Shown: positions 50,917-60,438, counted from the stretch's first letter. The stretch is DNA of 64,000 bases from Spirillospora albida (GCF_000718255.1 NZ_JOFJ01000014.1:255417-319416), one strand, 5' to 3'. Numbers and translations are program-made. Notes: generated from the sequence alone by a model not told the origin.

Positions 50917-51675
50917 GTGAACGTGGAGAACGCAGGCATCGCCGACCTTTGGCACCGAGTGACCGGCGCGCAGCCCGACCCGCCCTGGTGGCTCGTCATC
51001 CTGGTCGGCCTGACCGCGCTCGCCGCCGTCCTGCACGGCCCCACCTGGCGGGTCGCGCGCAACACCATCACGATCGCACACGAGGGCGGCCACGCCATCG
51101 CCGCCCTGGTCACGGGCCGGAAGCTGGACGGCATCAAGCTGCACTCAGACACCTCCGGCGTGACCGTCTCGCGCGGCAAGCCGCACGGCCCCGGCATGAT
51201 CTTCACGGCGCTGGCGGGCTATCTGGCCCCGCCGCTGCTCGGCCTGTTCTTCGCGCTGCTCCTGGCGGGCGGCCGCATCACGCTCATGCTGTGGTTCTCG
51301 CTCGCCCTCCTCGCGGCGATGCTCATCATGATCCGCAACGCCTACGGCGTCCTGTCGGTCGTCGGGACGGGCGCGGTCATCTTCGCCGTGTCCTGGTTCG
51401 GGGGCGCGACGCTGCGGGCGGGGTTCGCCTACCTCGCCGCCTGGTTCCTGCTGCTGGCCGCCGCCCGCCCGGTCGTGGAGCTCCAGCGGATGCGCTCCCG
51501 CCACATGGCGCCGAGCTCCGACGCCGACCAGCTCGCCCATCTGACGGGCGTGCCCGGCCTCGCGTGGGTCGGCCTGTTCGCCGCCGTCGCCCTCGGGTCC
51601 CTGCTGGCGGGCGCCGCCCTCCTCGCGCCGGACGCGCCGTCCCTCTCCGAGCTTCCCAAACCCCCCGGATTCTGA
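50917..51675 (+). CDS. M50-like membrane metalloprotease family protein
   Basis: 252 residues from GTG 50917. Five or six hydrophobic segments. The zinc motif HExxH is present as AHEGGHA near residue 55, placed at the start of a membrane helix as in M50B peptidases, with GYLAPPLLGL after it. Whether a third metal ligand is present is not clear. Possible role in intramembrane proteolysis or an inactive homologue. It is divergent from the dehydratase-like gene. Confidence 0.8.
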   Translation: MNVENAGIADLWHRVTGAQPDPPWWLVILVGLTALAAVLHGPTWRVARNTITIAHEGGHAIAALVTGRKLDGIKLHSDTSGVTVSRGKPHGPGMIFTALAGYLAPPLLGLFFALLLAGGRITLMLWFSLALLAAMLIMIRNAYGVLSVVGTGAVIFAVSWFGGATLRAGFAYLAAWFLLLAAARPVVELQRMRSRHMAPSSDADQLAHLTGVPGLAWVGLFAAVALGSLLAGAALLAPDAPSLSELPKPPGF

Positions 51676-51815
51676 CGGGCCGCAAGCGGCCGGACCCCTC
51701 CCGTCCCTCCGCTATCCAGCGCCACCGCCGGCAAGGCAAAGGGCGCTGACAACCGGCCCGACCGGTCGTCAGCGAATAGGCGGAAATGTCGTAGGGGCCC
51801 GATAGTTTTCGGAGG

Positions 51816-52754
51816 GTGAGCGGGCTACGGGAACGGCGGGTCGCGGACGGGCTCGCCGAACTGGATCGATGGCTGTGCGACCAGGTCGCGCACGGGCTCG
51901 CGGACGCCGAACGGGCCCCCGGGGCGCGGTGGGACGACGCGGCCCGGCGGCTGGTCGACGCGCAGGCGGGCGGGCTCGCCGGAACGGTCCGGGCGCTCGC
52001 CGCGATCCCCCGGCGGCCCGGCTGGCCGGAGCGGCTGCTGGCCGAGTACGCGCTGCTGCGGCTGCTCGTCCGGGCCCACCGGCGGTGCGACGGGCTGCCG
52101 CCCGCTCTGCGGGACTCGGTCCGCGCGCGCATCGGGTTCACCGTGGCGCGGCGGGACGTGCTGGACGCGGGCGAGCGCGTCCGCGACCTGTGGTGCGCCG
52201 TCGGATGCCGCGACTCCGTGCAGGAGCAGCTGACGACGCGGCGGGTCTGGCTGCGCGGCCGACGGACGGGCAGAGCCGCGCTGGTGCTGTCGTTCGCGCC
52301 GAACGGCGCCGCCCTGGACGATCCCCTGGGAACGAGCGCGGGCCGAGGAACCGACACGGGCGCAGGCGCGGAGATCGATGCCGAGCTCGCCTTCTATCCC
52401 GGTGCGCAGCCGCTGCGGGCCCTCGTCGCGGAACGGTACGGCCCACCCCGCGCGGCGGAGCCCGAGGGGATGTCCGTGCGGGAGTTCCTCGACGAGCACG
52501 CGGCGGCGCTGGCGCGCGACCCCTGGACGGATCTGTGGCCGGCGGTGCTGGCGGACGTCCGGGTCGGCCGGGCGGGCGACGTCTGGCACGCCGTCGACCG
52601 CGTCGGCGACGCCCTGCCGCTGCGGCTCGCGTCACCATGGCGCCTGCTGGCGGTCTCGGGAGGCGGCCCGGTCACCCTCGCCGGAGAGTGGACGCCGCAC
52701 GGCCTGCGCCCCCTCACCGCCTGGCAGGACGAGGAAGGGGCCGTCGCCCTGTGA
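51816..52754 (+). CDS. SWIM-family subunit of MoxR/VWA operon, lacking the SWIM zinc finger
   Basis: 312 residues from GTG 51816, the only start available since an in-frame TAG stands at 51792. The whole protein matches, from memory, the C-terminal part of the SWIM zinc-finger protein that normally opens this operon: GLAELDRWLCDQVAHGLADAE, then RLVDAQAGGLAGTVR, ARIGFTVARRDVLDAG, ELAFYPGAQPLRALVAERYG. No CxCxnCxH SWIM finger precedes it and the 140 bp upstream are too short to hold one. The GTG touches a GGAGG with no spacing, a poor start. It overlaps the DUF5691 gene by GTGA. Confidence 0.75.
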   Translation: MSGLRERRVADGLAELDRWLCDQVAHGLADAERAPGARWDDAARRLVDAQAGGLAGTVRALAAIPRRPGWPERLLAEYALLRLLVRAHRRCDGLPPALRDSVRARIGFTVARRDVLDAGERVRDLWCAVGCRDSVQEQLTTRRVWLRGRRTGRAALVLSFAPNGAALDDPLGTSAGRGTDTGAGAEIDAELAFYPGAQPLRALVAERYGPPRAAEPEGMSVREFLDEHAAALARDPWTDLWPAVLADVRVGRAGDVWHAVDRVGDALPLRLASPWRLLAVSGGGPVTLAGEWTPHGLRPLTAWQDEEGAVAL

Positions 52755-54277
52755 GCGCATGGGACGAGCACGTCACCGCGGGCCTCCTCGGCACCGAACG
52801 CCGCGACCCGCCCGCCCTGGCCGGGACCGGCGCCCCGGGGGACGGCGGGCGGCCGTCCGGTGGCGACGGCGGGGCGGGCCGGCTGCTCGACCAGGCGGCG
52901 CTGCTCACCGTCCGGGCGCGGGCGGGGCACGTTCCGCGCCGCGACGTCGAGGCGGTCGCGGCGGCGCCCGCCGAGGAGGCGGACGTCGTGCCGGAGGCCG
53001 CCGCGCGGAGGCTGGCGCGGATCCTCGGCGGGGAGCAGATCAAGGTGCTGCCCGAGTGGCTGGACGCCGCGGCGGCGCAGGGGTGGCGGGTGCCCGCGCG
53101 GCTGCTGCCCGAACTGCTGGAGCGAGGGCGCAGCGACCGGATGCTGCGGCCGTCCATCGCGCGGGCCGCCGGGCGGCGCGGGGTCTGGCTCGCCCTGCGG
53201 AACACCGACTGGGCGTACCTCGTCGGCGCCGGCGACGACCCGGGCGGCGGCGACGACGTGTGGGAGACCGGCACCCGGCACCAGCGGGTCGCGTATCTGG
53301 CGCGGCTGCGGGGCTCCGATCCGGCGGCGGCGCGGCGCGCCCTGCGGGCGGTGTGGCAGAGGGAGGCGGCGCCCGACCGCGCCGCGCTCCTCGCGACGTT
53401 CGAGCGGGGACTGTCGGACGCGGACGAGGAGTTCCTCGAAGAGGCGCTGGAGGACCGCGGGAAGGACGTCCGCCAGCTCGCGGCCGACCTGCTGGCCAGG
53501 CTCCCCGGCTCGGCGTACGGGGCGCGGATGGCCGCTCGGGCGCGGGCGTGCCTGCGGACGCAGCGGCGCGAGCTCCACGGCCGGCCCCGGACGCGGATCC
53601 TCGTCGAGCCGCCCGGCGAGCACGGCGAGGACCTCGCGCGGGACGGCGTCCCGTTCCACCCGAGCGGGTCGTTCGCCCCGAACGGCGGCGGGCCGGTCGG
53701 CACGCGGGCGGCGTGGCTGCGCGAGATCCTCGCCCGCACGCCCCTCGCGACCTGGACGGATCACTTCGGCCTCCCGCCCATGGAGATCGTGCGCCTCCCC
53801 GTCGCCGGCACCGGCGCCCGGGACGTCCACATCGGCTGGGCTCGGGCCGCGCGGCGGCAGCGCGACACCGCGTGGGCGCGGGCGCTCCTCAGGGGCGGCG
53901 CCGTGGTGGACGAGCCGGAGGCGCTCGCCGACCTGCCGGCCGTCCTGCCCGCCGCCGAGCGGGACGACGCGGCGGCCGGCCTGATCCGGATGGCGGACGG
54001 CCATCCCGACCTGCTGCGCGTCCTCGAGCGGGTGCCGGGGCCGTGGACGGGCGTCCTCGCGTCCGCCGTGGTCGCGGCGCTGGTCTCGGCCGCCCGCCGG
54101 CCCGCCCGGCGCGACGAGCTGACCCTCACCCAGCTGTGCCGGCTCGCCGACCGGCGGCTCGACCCCGGCGCCGCCGCCAGGCTCGCCGACCTCGGGCCGG
54201 GCACGCCCCGCGCCGTCCACGACCTGACCGCCACCCTGCGCTTCCGCGCCGACATGCTGAAGGAGCTCACCCGGTGA
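52751..54277 (+). CDS. DUF5691 family protein of MoxR/VWA operon
   Basis: 508 residues; GTG overlaps the upstream stop by four bases. It matches the DUF5691 subunit usually found with MoxR and DUF5682 genes: AWDEHVTAGLLGTERR at the start, a HEAT-like helical middle (FLEEALEDRGKDVRQLAADLLARLPG), then TDHFGLPPMEIVRLP. No catalytic motif is known. It probably acts as a scaffold in an AAA+/VWA chaperone-like complex. Confidence 0.82.
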   Translation: MSAWDEHVTAGLLGTERRDPPALAGTGAPGDGGRPSGGDGGAGRLLDQAALLTVRARAGHVPRRDVEAVAAAPAEEADVVPEAAARRLARILGGEQIKVLPEWLDAAAAQGWRVPARLLPELLERGRSDRMLRPSIARAAGRRGVWLALRNTDWAYLVGAGDDPGGGDDVWETGTRHQRVAYLARLRGSDPAAARRALRAVWQREAAPDRAALLATFERGLSDADEEFLEEALEDRGKDVRQLAADLLARLPGSAYGARMAARARACLRTQRRELHGRPRTRILVEPPGEHGEDLARDGVPFHPSGSFAPNGGGPVGTRAAWLREILARTPLATWTDHFGLPPMEIVRLPVAGTGARDVHIGWARAARRQRDTAWARALLRGGAVVDEPEALADLPAVLPAAERDDAAAGLIRMADGHPDLLRVLERVPGPWTGVLASAVVAALVSAARRPARRDELTLTQLCRLADRRLDPGAAARLADLGPGTPRAVHDLTATLRFRADMLKELTR

Positions 54278-55353
54278 CCGAGATCTTGCGGCCGCACGCC
54301 GAGCAGGAGTACGCGGCGGAGCTCGCCGGCCTCGCCGCGCACGACGACCGGCCGCGCCCGCCCGGCTGGCGGCTGTCGCCGTGGGCGGTCACCGCCTACC
54401 TGCTCGGCGGCGCCCTCCCCGACGGGACGATGATCACGCCGAAGTACGTGGGGCCGCGCCGCCTGATCGAGGTCGCGGTCGCGACGCTCGCCACCGACCG
54501 CGCGCTCCTGCTGCTGGGCGTCCCCGGCACCGCGAAGACGTGGGTGTCCGAGCATCTCGCGGCGGCCGTCAGCGGCGACTCCACCCTGCTCGTGCAGGGG
54601 ACGGCGGGCACGGCGGAGGAGGCGGTCCGGTACGGCTGGAACTACGCGAGGCTGCTCGCGGAGGGGCCCTCGGAGGCCGCCCTGGTCGAGAGCCCGGTGA
54701 TGCGCGCCATGCGGCTCGGCGCGGTCGCGCGGATCGAGGAGCTGACGCGCATGCCGGGCGACGTGCAGGACGCGCTCATCACCGTCCTGTCGGAGAAGGC
54801 GCTGCCGGTTCCGGAGCTCGGGACGGAGGTGCAGGCCCGCAAGGGGTTCACGGTCATCGCGACGGCCAACGACCGCGACCGGGGCGTGCACGAGACGTCG
54901 AGCGCGCTGCGCCGCCGGTTCAACACCGTCGTCCTGCCGCTGCCGGAGTCGGCCGAGGACGAGGTCGGGATCGTCGCCTCCCGCGTCCGGCGGATCGGGG
55001 CGGCGCTGGAGCTGCCCGAGTCACCGGCGGGGCTGGAGGAGATCCGCCGCGTCGTCACCGTGTTCCGGGAGCTGCGCTCGGGGGTCACCGCCGACGGCCG
55101 CACCCGGCTGAAGTCGCCCGCCGCGACGCTGAGCACCGCCGAGGCGATCTCGGTCGTCACCGGCGGGCTGGCGCTGGCCGCCCACTTCGGCGACGGCGTG
55201 CTGCGCGCCCCGGACATCGCGGGCGGGCTCGTGGGCGCCGTCGTCCAGGACCCGGTGTCCGACCGCGTCGTGTGGGAGGAGTACCTCGAGACGGTGGTAC
55301 GGGAACGTCCTGGATGGAGCGATTTCTACCGCGCGTGCCGGGAGGTCTCCTGA
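54274..55353 (+). CDS. MoxR-type AAA+ ATPase
   Basis: 359 residues; GTG overlaps the DUF5691 stop. Walker A GVPGTAKTW, Walker B region VARIEELTR (a Glu-Glu form where Asp-Glu is usual), sensor 1 ATANDRD, and the arginine finger region SSALRRRFN. MoxR ATPases pair with VWA proteins to remodel or insert metal into targets. The VWA gene lies two genes downstream. The stop is joined to the next gene by an 11-residue micro-ORF at 55353-55388. Confidence 0.9.
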   Translation: MTEILRPHAEQEYAAELAGLAAHDDRPRPPGWRLSPWAVTAYLLGGALPDGTMITPKYVGPRRLIEVAVATLATDRALLLLGVPGTAKTWVSEHLAAAVSGDSTLLVQGTAGTAEEAVRYGWNYARLLAEGPSEAALVESPVMRAMRLGAVARIEELTRMPGDVQDALITVLSEKALPVPELGTEVQARKGFTVIATANDRDRGVHETSSALRRRFNTVVLPLPESAEDEVGIVASRVRRIGAALELPESPAGLEEIRRVVTVFRELRSGVTADGRTRLKSPAATLSTAEAISVVTGGLALAAHFGDGVLRAPDIAGGLVGAVVQDPVSDRVVWEEYLETVVRERPGWSDFYRACREVS

Positions 55354-55388
55354 TGCCGGACGCGCCGCGCCCGCGGGGCCGCCGATGA
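55353..55388 (+). other. Bridging micro-ORF between MoxR and DUF5682 genes
   Basis: Eleven codons plus stop, rich in Arg and Pro. Its ATG overlaps the MoxR stop (TGATG) and its TGA overlaps the DUF5682 ATG (ATGA). The peptide itself is unlikely to matter; it would carry ribosomes across the 31-bp gap. Confidence 0.4.
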
Positions 55389-57628
55389 GCGATGTCACCT
55401 TCTACGGCGTCCGCCACCACGGTCCCGGATCCGCGCGGGCCCTGCGCACCGCGCTGGAGGACGTCGAGCCGGACGCGATCCTGATCGAGGGACCGCCGGA
55501 GGCCGACCCGATCATCGGCCTGGCCGCCGACCCGGGCATGGTCCCGCCGGTCGCCCTGCTGGCGTACTCCCCCGGCGCGGGCGGCGCGGGCCGCCGCTCC
55601 GCCTTCTGGCCGTTCGCCGAGTTCAGCCCGGAATGGCAGGCGATCCGGTACGGGCTGGCGGCCGGCGCGGCCGTCCGCTTCTGCGACCTCCCGGCCGCGA
55701 ACCAGTTCGTCCCGCCCGCCGCCGACCCCGAGGAGGCGGCCCCCCGCGGCACCGGGCCGCCGGGCGGGGACGGGCCGGACCTCCGGTCGGATCCGCTCGG
55801 GTGGCTGGCGCGGGCGGCGGGGTACGGCGACGCCGAGCGCTGGTGGGACGACGTCGTCGAGCACCGCGGGGACGGCCCGTCCCCGTTCCCCGCCGTCGCG
55901 GAGGCGATGGCGGCGCTGCGGGAGCGGCCGGGCCCGCGCAACGTGCGGGAGGAGCAGCGGGAGGCCCACATGCGGCGGGCGCTGCGCCGGGCCCGCAAGG
56001 ACGGGTTCGCCCGGATCGCCGTGGTGTGCGGCGCGTGGCACGTCCCGGCGCTGCGGAGCCCCGTCCCGGCGGCGCACGACGACCGGACGCTGCGCGGCCT
56101 GCCGAAGACCAGGGTCGCGGTCACGTGGGTGCCGTGGACGCACGGGCGGCTCGCCGAGGACTCCGGGTACGGGGCGGGCGTCCGGTCCCCCGGCTGGTAC
56201 CACCACCTGTTCACCGCGCCGGACCGGCCGGTCGAGCGGTGGCTCACCGCCGCCGCCCGGATGCTCCGCGCGGAGGACCTGCACGTCTCGTCCGCGCACG
56301 TCATCGAGGCGGTGCGGCTCGCGGAGGCGCTGGCCGCGCTGCGCGGGCGCCCGCTCGCCGGTCTGGACGAGGTGACGGAGGCGGTCCGCGCGGTCCTGTG
56401 CGAGGGCGCCGACGAGCCGGTCGAGCTGGTCCGGCGCCGCCTGGTCGTCGGGGAGCGGATCGGCGCCGTCCCGGAGCGGACCCCGATGGTCCCGCTGCAG
56501 CGCGACCTCCAGGCCGAGCAGCGCCGCCTCCGCCTGCGGCCGGCCCCGGAGAGGCGCGAGCGCGACCTCGACCTGCGCAGGCCGTCCGACCGGGAGCGCA
56601 GCCGCCTCCTGCACCGGCTCCGCCTCCTCGACGTCCCGTGGGGCGTCCCCGGCGACTCCGGCCGGGCGAAGGGCACGTTCCGCGAGACATGGACGCTGGC
56701 GTGGCGGCCCGAGTTCGACGTCGAGCTGATCGAGGCGGGCGCGTGGGGCACCACCGTCGGTGCCGCCGCGGCAGCCCGCGCGGAGGCGCTCGCCGCGGAC
56801 GCCTCCTCCCTCGCCGACCTCACATCCCTCGCCGAGCGGTGCCTGCTCGCCGACCTCGGCGACGCGCTCCCCGCGGTGATGCGGGCCCTCGCCGACCGGG
56901 CCGCCCTGGACACCGACGTCGCGCACCTGATGGCGGCGCTGCCCGCGCTCGTCCGGCCGCTGCGGTACGGGGACGCGCGCGGCACGGCCGCCGCCCCCCT
57001 CCGGACGGTCGCCGACGGGCTCGTCGTCCGGATCTGCGTCGGCCTGCCGCCCGCCGTGTCCGGCCTGGACGACGACGCCGCCCGCGGCGTCCTCACCCGG
57101 ATCGACGCCGTGCACGGCGCGCTGGCGCTCCTGGACGACGAGGCCCATCTGGACCGCTGGCGCCGCACCCTGGACGACCTGCTCGCGCGCCCGGACGCGC
57201 TGCCGGGCCTGGTGGAGGGGCGGCTGACCCGCCTGCTCCTGGACGCCGGCCGCCTCGATGACGTCCCGTCCCGCATGGCGCGCGCCGTCTCGACCGGCAC
57301 GCCGCCCGCCCGCGCGGCCGCTTGGGTGGAGGGATTCCTGGGCGGCGGCGGCCTCCTGCTGGTCCACGACGAGACGCTGCTCCGCCTGGTGGACGCCTGG
57401 ATCGCCGCGCTCCCCGCCGACGCGTTCACCGCCGTCCTGCCGCTGCTGCGCCGCACCTTCGGCGCCTTCACCGCGGCGGAGCGCCGCTCGATCGGCGAAC
57501 GCGCCCGCCATCTGGGCGCACAGCCGCGCGGCGCGTCCCGCCCCGCCGGCGGCGAGCCGGACGAGACCCGCGCGGGACCCGCCGCCGCGACGGTCCTGCA
57601 CATCCTCGGCTGGGAGGAGCCTTCATGA
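55385..57628 (+). CDS. DUF5682 family protein of MoxR/VWA operon
   Basis: 747 residues. The N-terminus TFYGVRHHGPGSARALRTALEDVEPDAILIEGPPEAD is the mark of DUF5682, which is distantly like TraB/Tiki-type hydrolases (GVRHHGP and IEGP). Near residue 210 is VVCGAWHVPAL. The long C-terminal part is helical. Function unknown; it accompanies MoxR, VWA and DUF5691 genes in many bacteria. No clear ribosome-binding site precedes it, in line with translation by coupling through the micro-ORF. Confidence 0.85.
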   Translation: MSDVTFYGVRHHGPGSARALRTALEDVEPDAILIEGPPEADPIIGLAADPGMVPPVALLAYSPGAGGAGRRSAFWPFAEFSPEWQAIRYGLAAGAAVRFCDLPAANQFVPPAADPEEAAPRGTGPPGGDGPDLRSDPLGWLARAAGYGDAERWWDDVVEHRGDGPSPFPAVAEAMAALRERPGPRNVREEQREAHMRRALRRARKDGFARIAVVCGAWHVPALRSPVPAAHDDRTLRGLPKTRVAVTWVPWTHGRLAEDSGYGAGVRSPGWYHHLFTAPDRPVERWLTAAARMLRAEDLHVSSAHVIEAVRLAEALAALRGRPLAGLDEVTEAVRAVLCEGADEPVELVRRRLVVGERIGAVPERTPMVPLQRDLQAEQRRLRLRPAPERRERDLDLRRPSDRERSRLLHRLRLLDVPWGVPGDSGRAKGTFRETWTLAWRPEFDVELIEAGAWGTTVGAAAAARAEALAADASSLADLTSLAERCLLADLGDALPAVMRALADRAALDTDVAHLMAALPALVRPLRYGDARGTAAAPLRTVADGLVVRICVGLPPAVSGLDDDAARGVLTRIDAVHGALALLDDEAHLDRWRRTLDDLLARPDALPGLVEGRLTRLLLDAGRLDDVPSRMARAVSTGTPPARAAAWVEGFLGGGGLLLVHDETLLRLVDAWIAALPADAFTAVLPLLRRTFGAFTAAERRSIGERARHLGAQPRGASRPAGGEPDETRAGPAAATVLHILGWEEPS

Positions 57629-57684
57629 CCGCACGCGAGTCCGGCCGGAGGCCGGCGCGTCCCCGATCGGAGGATCGCCGATGA
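57625..57684 (+). other. Bridging micro-ORF between DUF5682 and VWA genes
   Basis: Nineteen codons plus stop, again Arg-rich. Its ATG overlaps the DUF5682 stop (ATGA) and its TGA overlaps the VWA start (ATGA). This repeats the arrangement at 55353-55388 in the same operon. Confidence 0.4.
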
Positions 57685-58862
57685 GCGCGGGAACGCCGCC
57701 GGCGGACGGCGACCGGATGCGGCGATGGCGCCTCGTGCTCGGGGGCGGCCAGGCCGACGGGACCGGGGTCGCGCTCGGCGGCGACGACGCCGGGATGGAC
57801 GCCGCGCTGGAGAGGCTGTACGGGGCCGGGGAGAGCGCCGCGGGGCGGTCCCGGCCGGGGCGGCGCGGCGCCGGGCTCGGCGACTCGGCACCGTCGGTCG
57901 CGCGCTGGCTCGGCGACGTCCGGGAGTACTTCCCGTCGACCGTCGTGCAGGTCATGCAGCGGGACGCGATCGAGCGTCTCGACCTGACCCGGCTGCTGCT
58001 GGAGCCGGAGATGCTGGACGCCGTCGAACCCGACGTCCACCTCGTCGGAACGCTGCTGTCGCTGAACAAGGTCCTGCCGGACCGCGCCCGGGAGTCGGCG
58101 CGGGCGGTGGTGCGCACGGTCGTCCGGGAGCTGGAGCGGCGGCTCGCGGGCCGGGTCCGGTCGGCGGTCGGCGGGGCGCTGGACCGGTCGGCGCGCGGAC
58201 GCCGGCCGCGCCGCCCCGCCGACGTCGACTGGGACCGGACGATCCGCGCGAACCTGCGGCACTACCTGCCCGCGCGGGGCGCGCTCGTCCCGGAGCGGCT
58301 CGTCGGCCACGGCCGGCGGGACCGGGCCGCCGAGCGGGACGTGATCCTGTGCGTCGACCAGAGCGGCTCGATGGCGGCGTCGGTCGTGTACGCGGGGGTG
58401 TTCGGCGCGGCGCTGGCGTCGCTGCGGTCGCTGCGCACGTCCCTGGTCGTGTTCGACACCGGCGTCGCCGACCTCACCGGTCACCTGCACGACCCCGTCG
58501 AGGTGCTGTTCGGCACCCGACTCGGCGGAGGCACCGACATCGGACGGGCCGTCGCGTACGCGCGCGGCCTGGTCACCCGTCCGGCGGACACGATCCTCGT
58601 GCTGATCACCGACCTGTACGACGGCGGCCCGCGGGACGTCCTGCTGCGCCGGGTCGGGGAGCTGACGGCGGCGGGCGTCCAGGTGGTCGTCCTGCCCGCC
58701 CTGTCGGACGAGGGCACGCCCGGCTACGACCGCGAGACCGCGGCGGCGCTCGCCGCGCTCGGCGCGCCGGTGTTCGCCTGCACCCCGGACGCGTTCCCCG
58801 ATCTGATGGCCGCCGCGATCGAGCGCCGCGACCTCAGGGAGTGGTCGGAGCGCGTCCGCTGA
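57681..58862 (+). CDS. VWA domain protein of MoxR/VWA operon
   Basis: 393 residues; GGAGG stands six bases before the ATG. The N-terminal half is helical (MDAALERLYG, then ARWLGDVREYFPSTVVQVMQRDA). The VWA domain starts near residue 220 with the metal-site motif VDQSGSM, then the threonine of GGGTDIGRA and the aspartate of LITDLYDGG. It is the metal-binding partner of the MoxR ATPase. The 3' end overlaps that of the convergent kinase gene by 29 bp. Confidence 0.9.
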   Translation: MSAGTPPADGDRMRRWRLVLGGGQADGTGVALGGDDAGMDAALERLYGAGESAAGRSRPGRRGAGLGDSAPSVARWLGDVREYFPSTVVQVMQRDAIERLDLTRLLLEPEMLDAVEPDVHLVGTLLSLNKVLPDRARESARAVVRTVVRELERRLAGRVRSAVGGALDRSARGRRPRRPADVDWDRTIRANLRHYLPARGALVPERLVGHGRRDRAAERDVILCVDQSGSMAASVVYAGVFGAALASLRSLRTSLVVFDTGVADLTGHLHDPVEVLFGTRLGGGTDIGRAVAYARGLVTRPADTILVLITDLYDGGPRDVLLRRVGELTAAGVQVVVLPALSDEGTPGYDRETAAALAALGAPVFACTPDAFPDLMAAAIERRDLREWSERVR

Positions 58863-60327
58863 CTCCCGGCGCGGCGCGCAGCCCGTACGCCAGCAGCACC
58901 ACGACCAGCGCCGACAGTGCGGCGTGGCCGGCGAGCGCGGCCGGCTCGACGGTCACGAGCATCGCCCATCCGCCCCACATCGCGACGCGGGCCACGCGGG
59001 CGGCGAGCACCGTCCACGCCGCGGCGCGGCTGCCCCTCCACGCGAGGATCACCGCGACCAGCGTGACGACCGCGACGACCGCGAACGAGGCCGCGACGAC
59101 CGGCAGCAGCCCCCCGCGATGCCCCTCGCTGAGGTCGGGGCGGGCGATGAGGATCGCGAGCGCCGCCACGTCCAGCACCGCGAGCAGCCCGGCGAGCACC
59201 AGCCCGGTGATCACCGCCGGCCCCCGCCGGAGCCCGGCCCGGCCCCGGCCGGGGGCGTGCGGCGCTCCGGGCGCACCGGTGCCGTGCTGGCCGGGGCGGT
59301 CCTGGACGCGGGTCGGGCCGTGCCCGTCGGGCGGGCCCGGCATGGCGGGGACGCCGGGGCGATCCTGTGCAGGGGGGCTGCCGAGGTGGTCGGCCGGGGC
59401 GGGCTCGGGACGGCTGAGGCGGCCGTCCGGCGGCGCGGCCGGGGCCGGGACCGTGGGGAGGCCGGAGGCGGACTCGGCAGCGGGCTCGGAGGCGGACGTC
59501 GGGTGCCGCGAGCGCTCGCCGATCAGCCAGAGCAGGGCCTCCTCGGACGTCGGGCGGGCGGCCGGGTCCTTCGCGAGGCAGGCGGCGGCCACCTCGGCCA
59601 GCCGGGGCGGCAGCGGGGCGAGGTCGGGGGTCTCGTGCATGATCCGGTACATGACGGCCGGGATGGCGCCGCCGGCGAACGGGTCCCGGCCCGTGGCGGC
59701 GAACAGCAGCGTGCCCGCCCACGCGAACAGGTCGGTGGCCGGTCCGGTCCTCCCGGCGATCTGCTCGGGCGCCATGTAGGCGGGGGTGCCGACGGGCTGG
59801 CTGGTCATCGTGGCGCCCGCGTCGAACGCGCGGGCGATGCCGAAGTCGATCACGCGTGGGCCGTCCGGGCCCATCAGAACGTTCTGCGGCTTGAAGTCGC
59901 GGTGCACGATCCCGGCCCGGTGGATGGCGGTGAGCGCGGTGACGGTGCCGATCGCGAGCCGGTCGAGGTCGGCTCCGGCGCGCGGCCCCTCGTCCCGGAC
60001 GAGTTCGCGCAGCGACCTGCCGGGCACGTACTCGCTGACGATGTAGGGGCGGTCGCCCGCGGTGTCGGCGGCCAGCATCTGCGCGGTGCAGAACCCGGCG
60101 ACCCGCTGCAGGAGGGCCAGCTCCCGGACGAACCGGGCGCGCGCGGACGCGTCGGCGAGCAGCCGGCCGTGCAGCAGCTTGACCGCGACGCGGGGCGGCA
60201 GCCCGGACGCCGGGTCGAGGGGCCGGCCCAGGTAGACGATCCCCTGCCCGCCGGCGCCGATCCGGCCGAGCAGCTCGCATCCGCCGAGCCGGACCGGGTC
60301 GGCGGCCGTGAGCGGTTGCGGGCTCAC
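58834..60327 (-). CDS. Membrane Ser/Thr protein kinase
   Basis: 497 residues. Hanks-type kinase domain in residues about 10-270: glycine loop GRIGAGGQG, lysine in VAVKLL, catalytic HRDFKPQN, VIDFGIAR, and activation segment with APE. A proline-rich linker follows (about 290-370), then four hydrophobic helices at the C-terminus without an extracellular sensor domain. It is divergent from a lipoprotein gene 111 bp away that could serve as its external partner. Confidence 0.92.
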   Translation of the reverse strand: MSPQPLTAADPVRLGGCELLGRIGAGGQGIVYLGRPLDPASGLPPRVAVKLLHGRLLADASARARFVRELALLQRVAGFCTAQMLAADTAGDRPYIVSEYVPGRSLRELVRDEGPRAGADLDRLAIGTVTALTAIHRAGIVHRDFKPQNVLMGPDGPRVIDFGIARAFDAGATMTSQPVGTPAYMAPEQIAGRTGPATDLFAWAGTLLFAATGRDPFAGGAIPAVMYRIMHETPDLAPLPPRLAEVAAACLAKDPAARPTSEEALLWLIGERSRHPTSASEPAAESASGLPTVPAPAAPPDGRLSRPEPAPADHLGSPPAQDRPGVPAMPGPPDGHGPTRVQDRPGQHGTGAPGAPHAPGRGRAGLRRGPAVITGLVLAGLLAVLDVAALAILIARPDLSEGHRGGLLPVVAASFAVVAVVTLVAVILAWRGSRAAAWTVLAARVARVAMWGGWAMLVTVEPAALAGHAALSALVVVLLAYGLRAAPGVSGRAPTTP

Positions 60328-60438
60328 CCTTCACCCCCCCGTGCGGTGCTCCCGAGAATTTTGCATTCGACCGGGCACAAATGCGCACCGGCCCGCATCA
60401 AAGAGTATAGGTTCGGCCATCCCGGAGCGGGGGACGCG

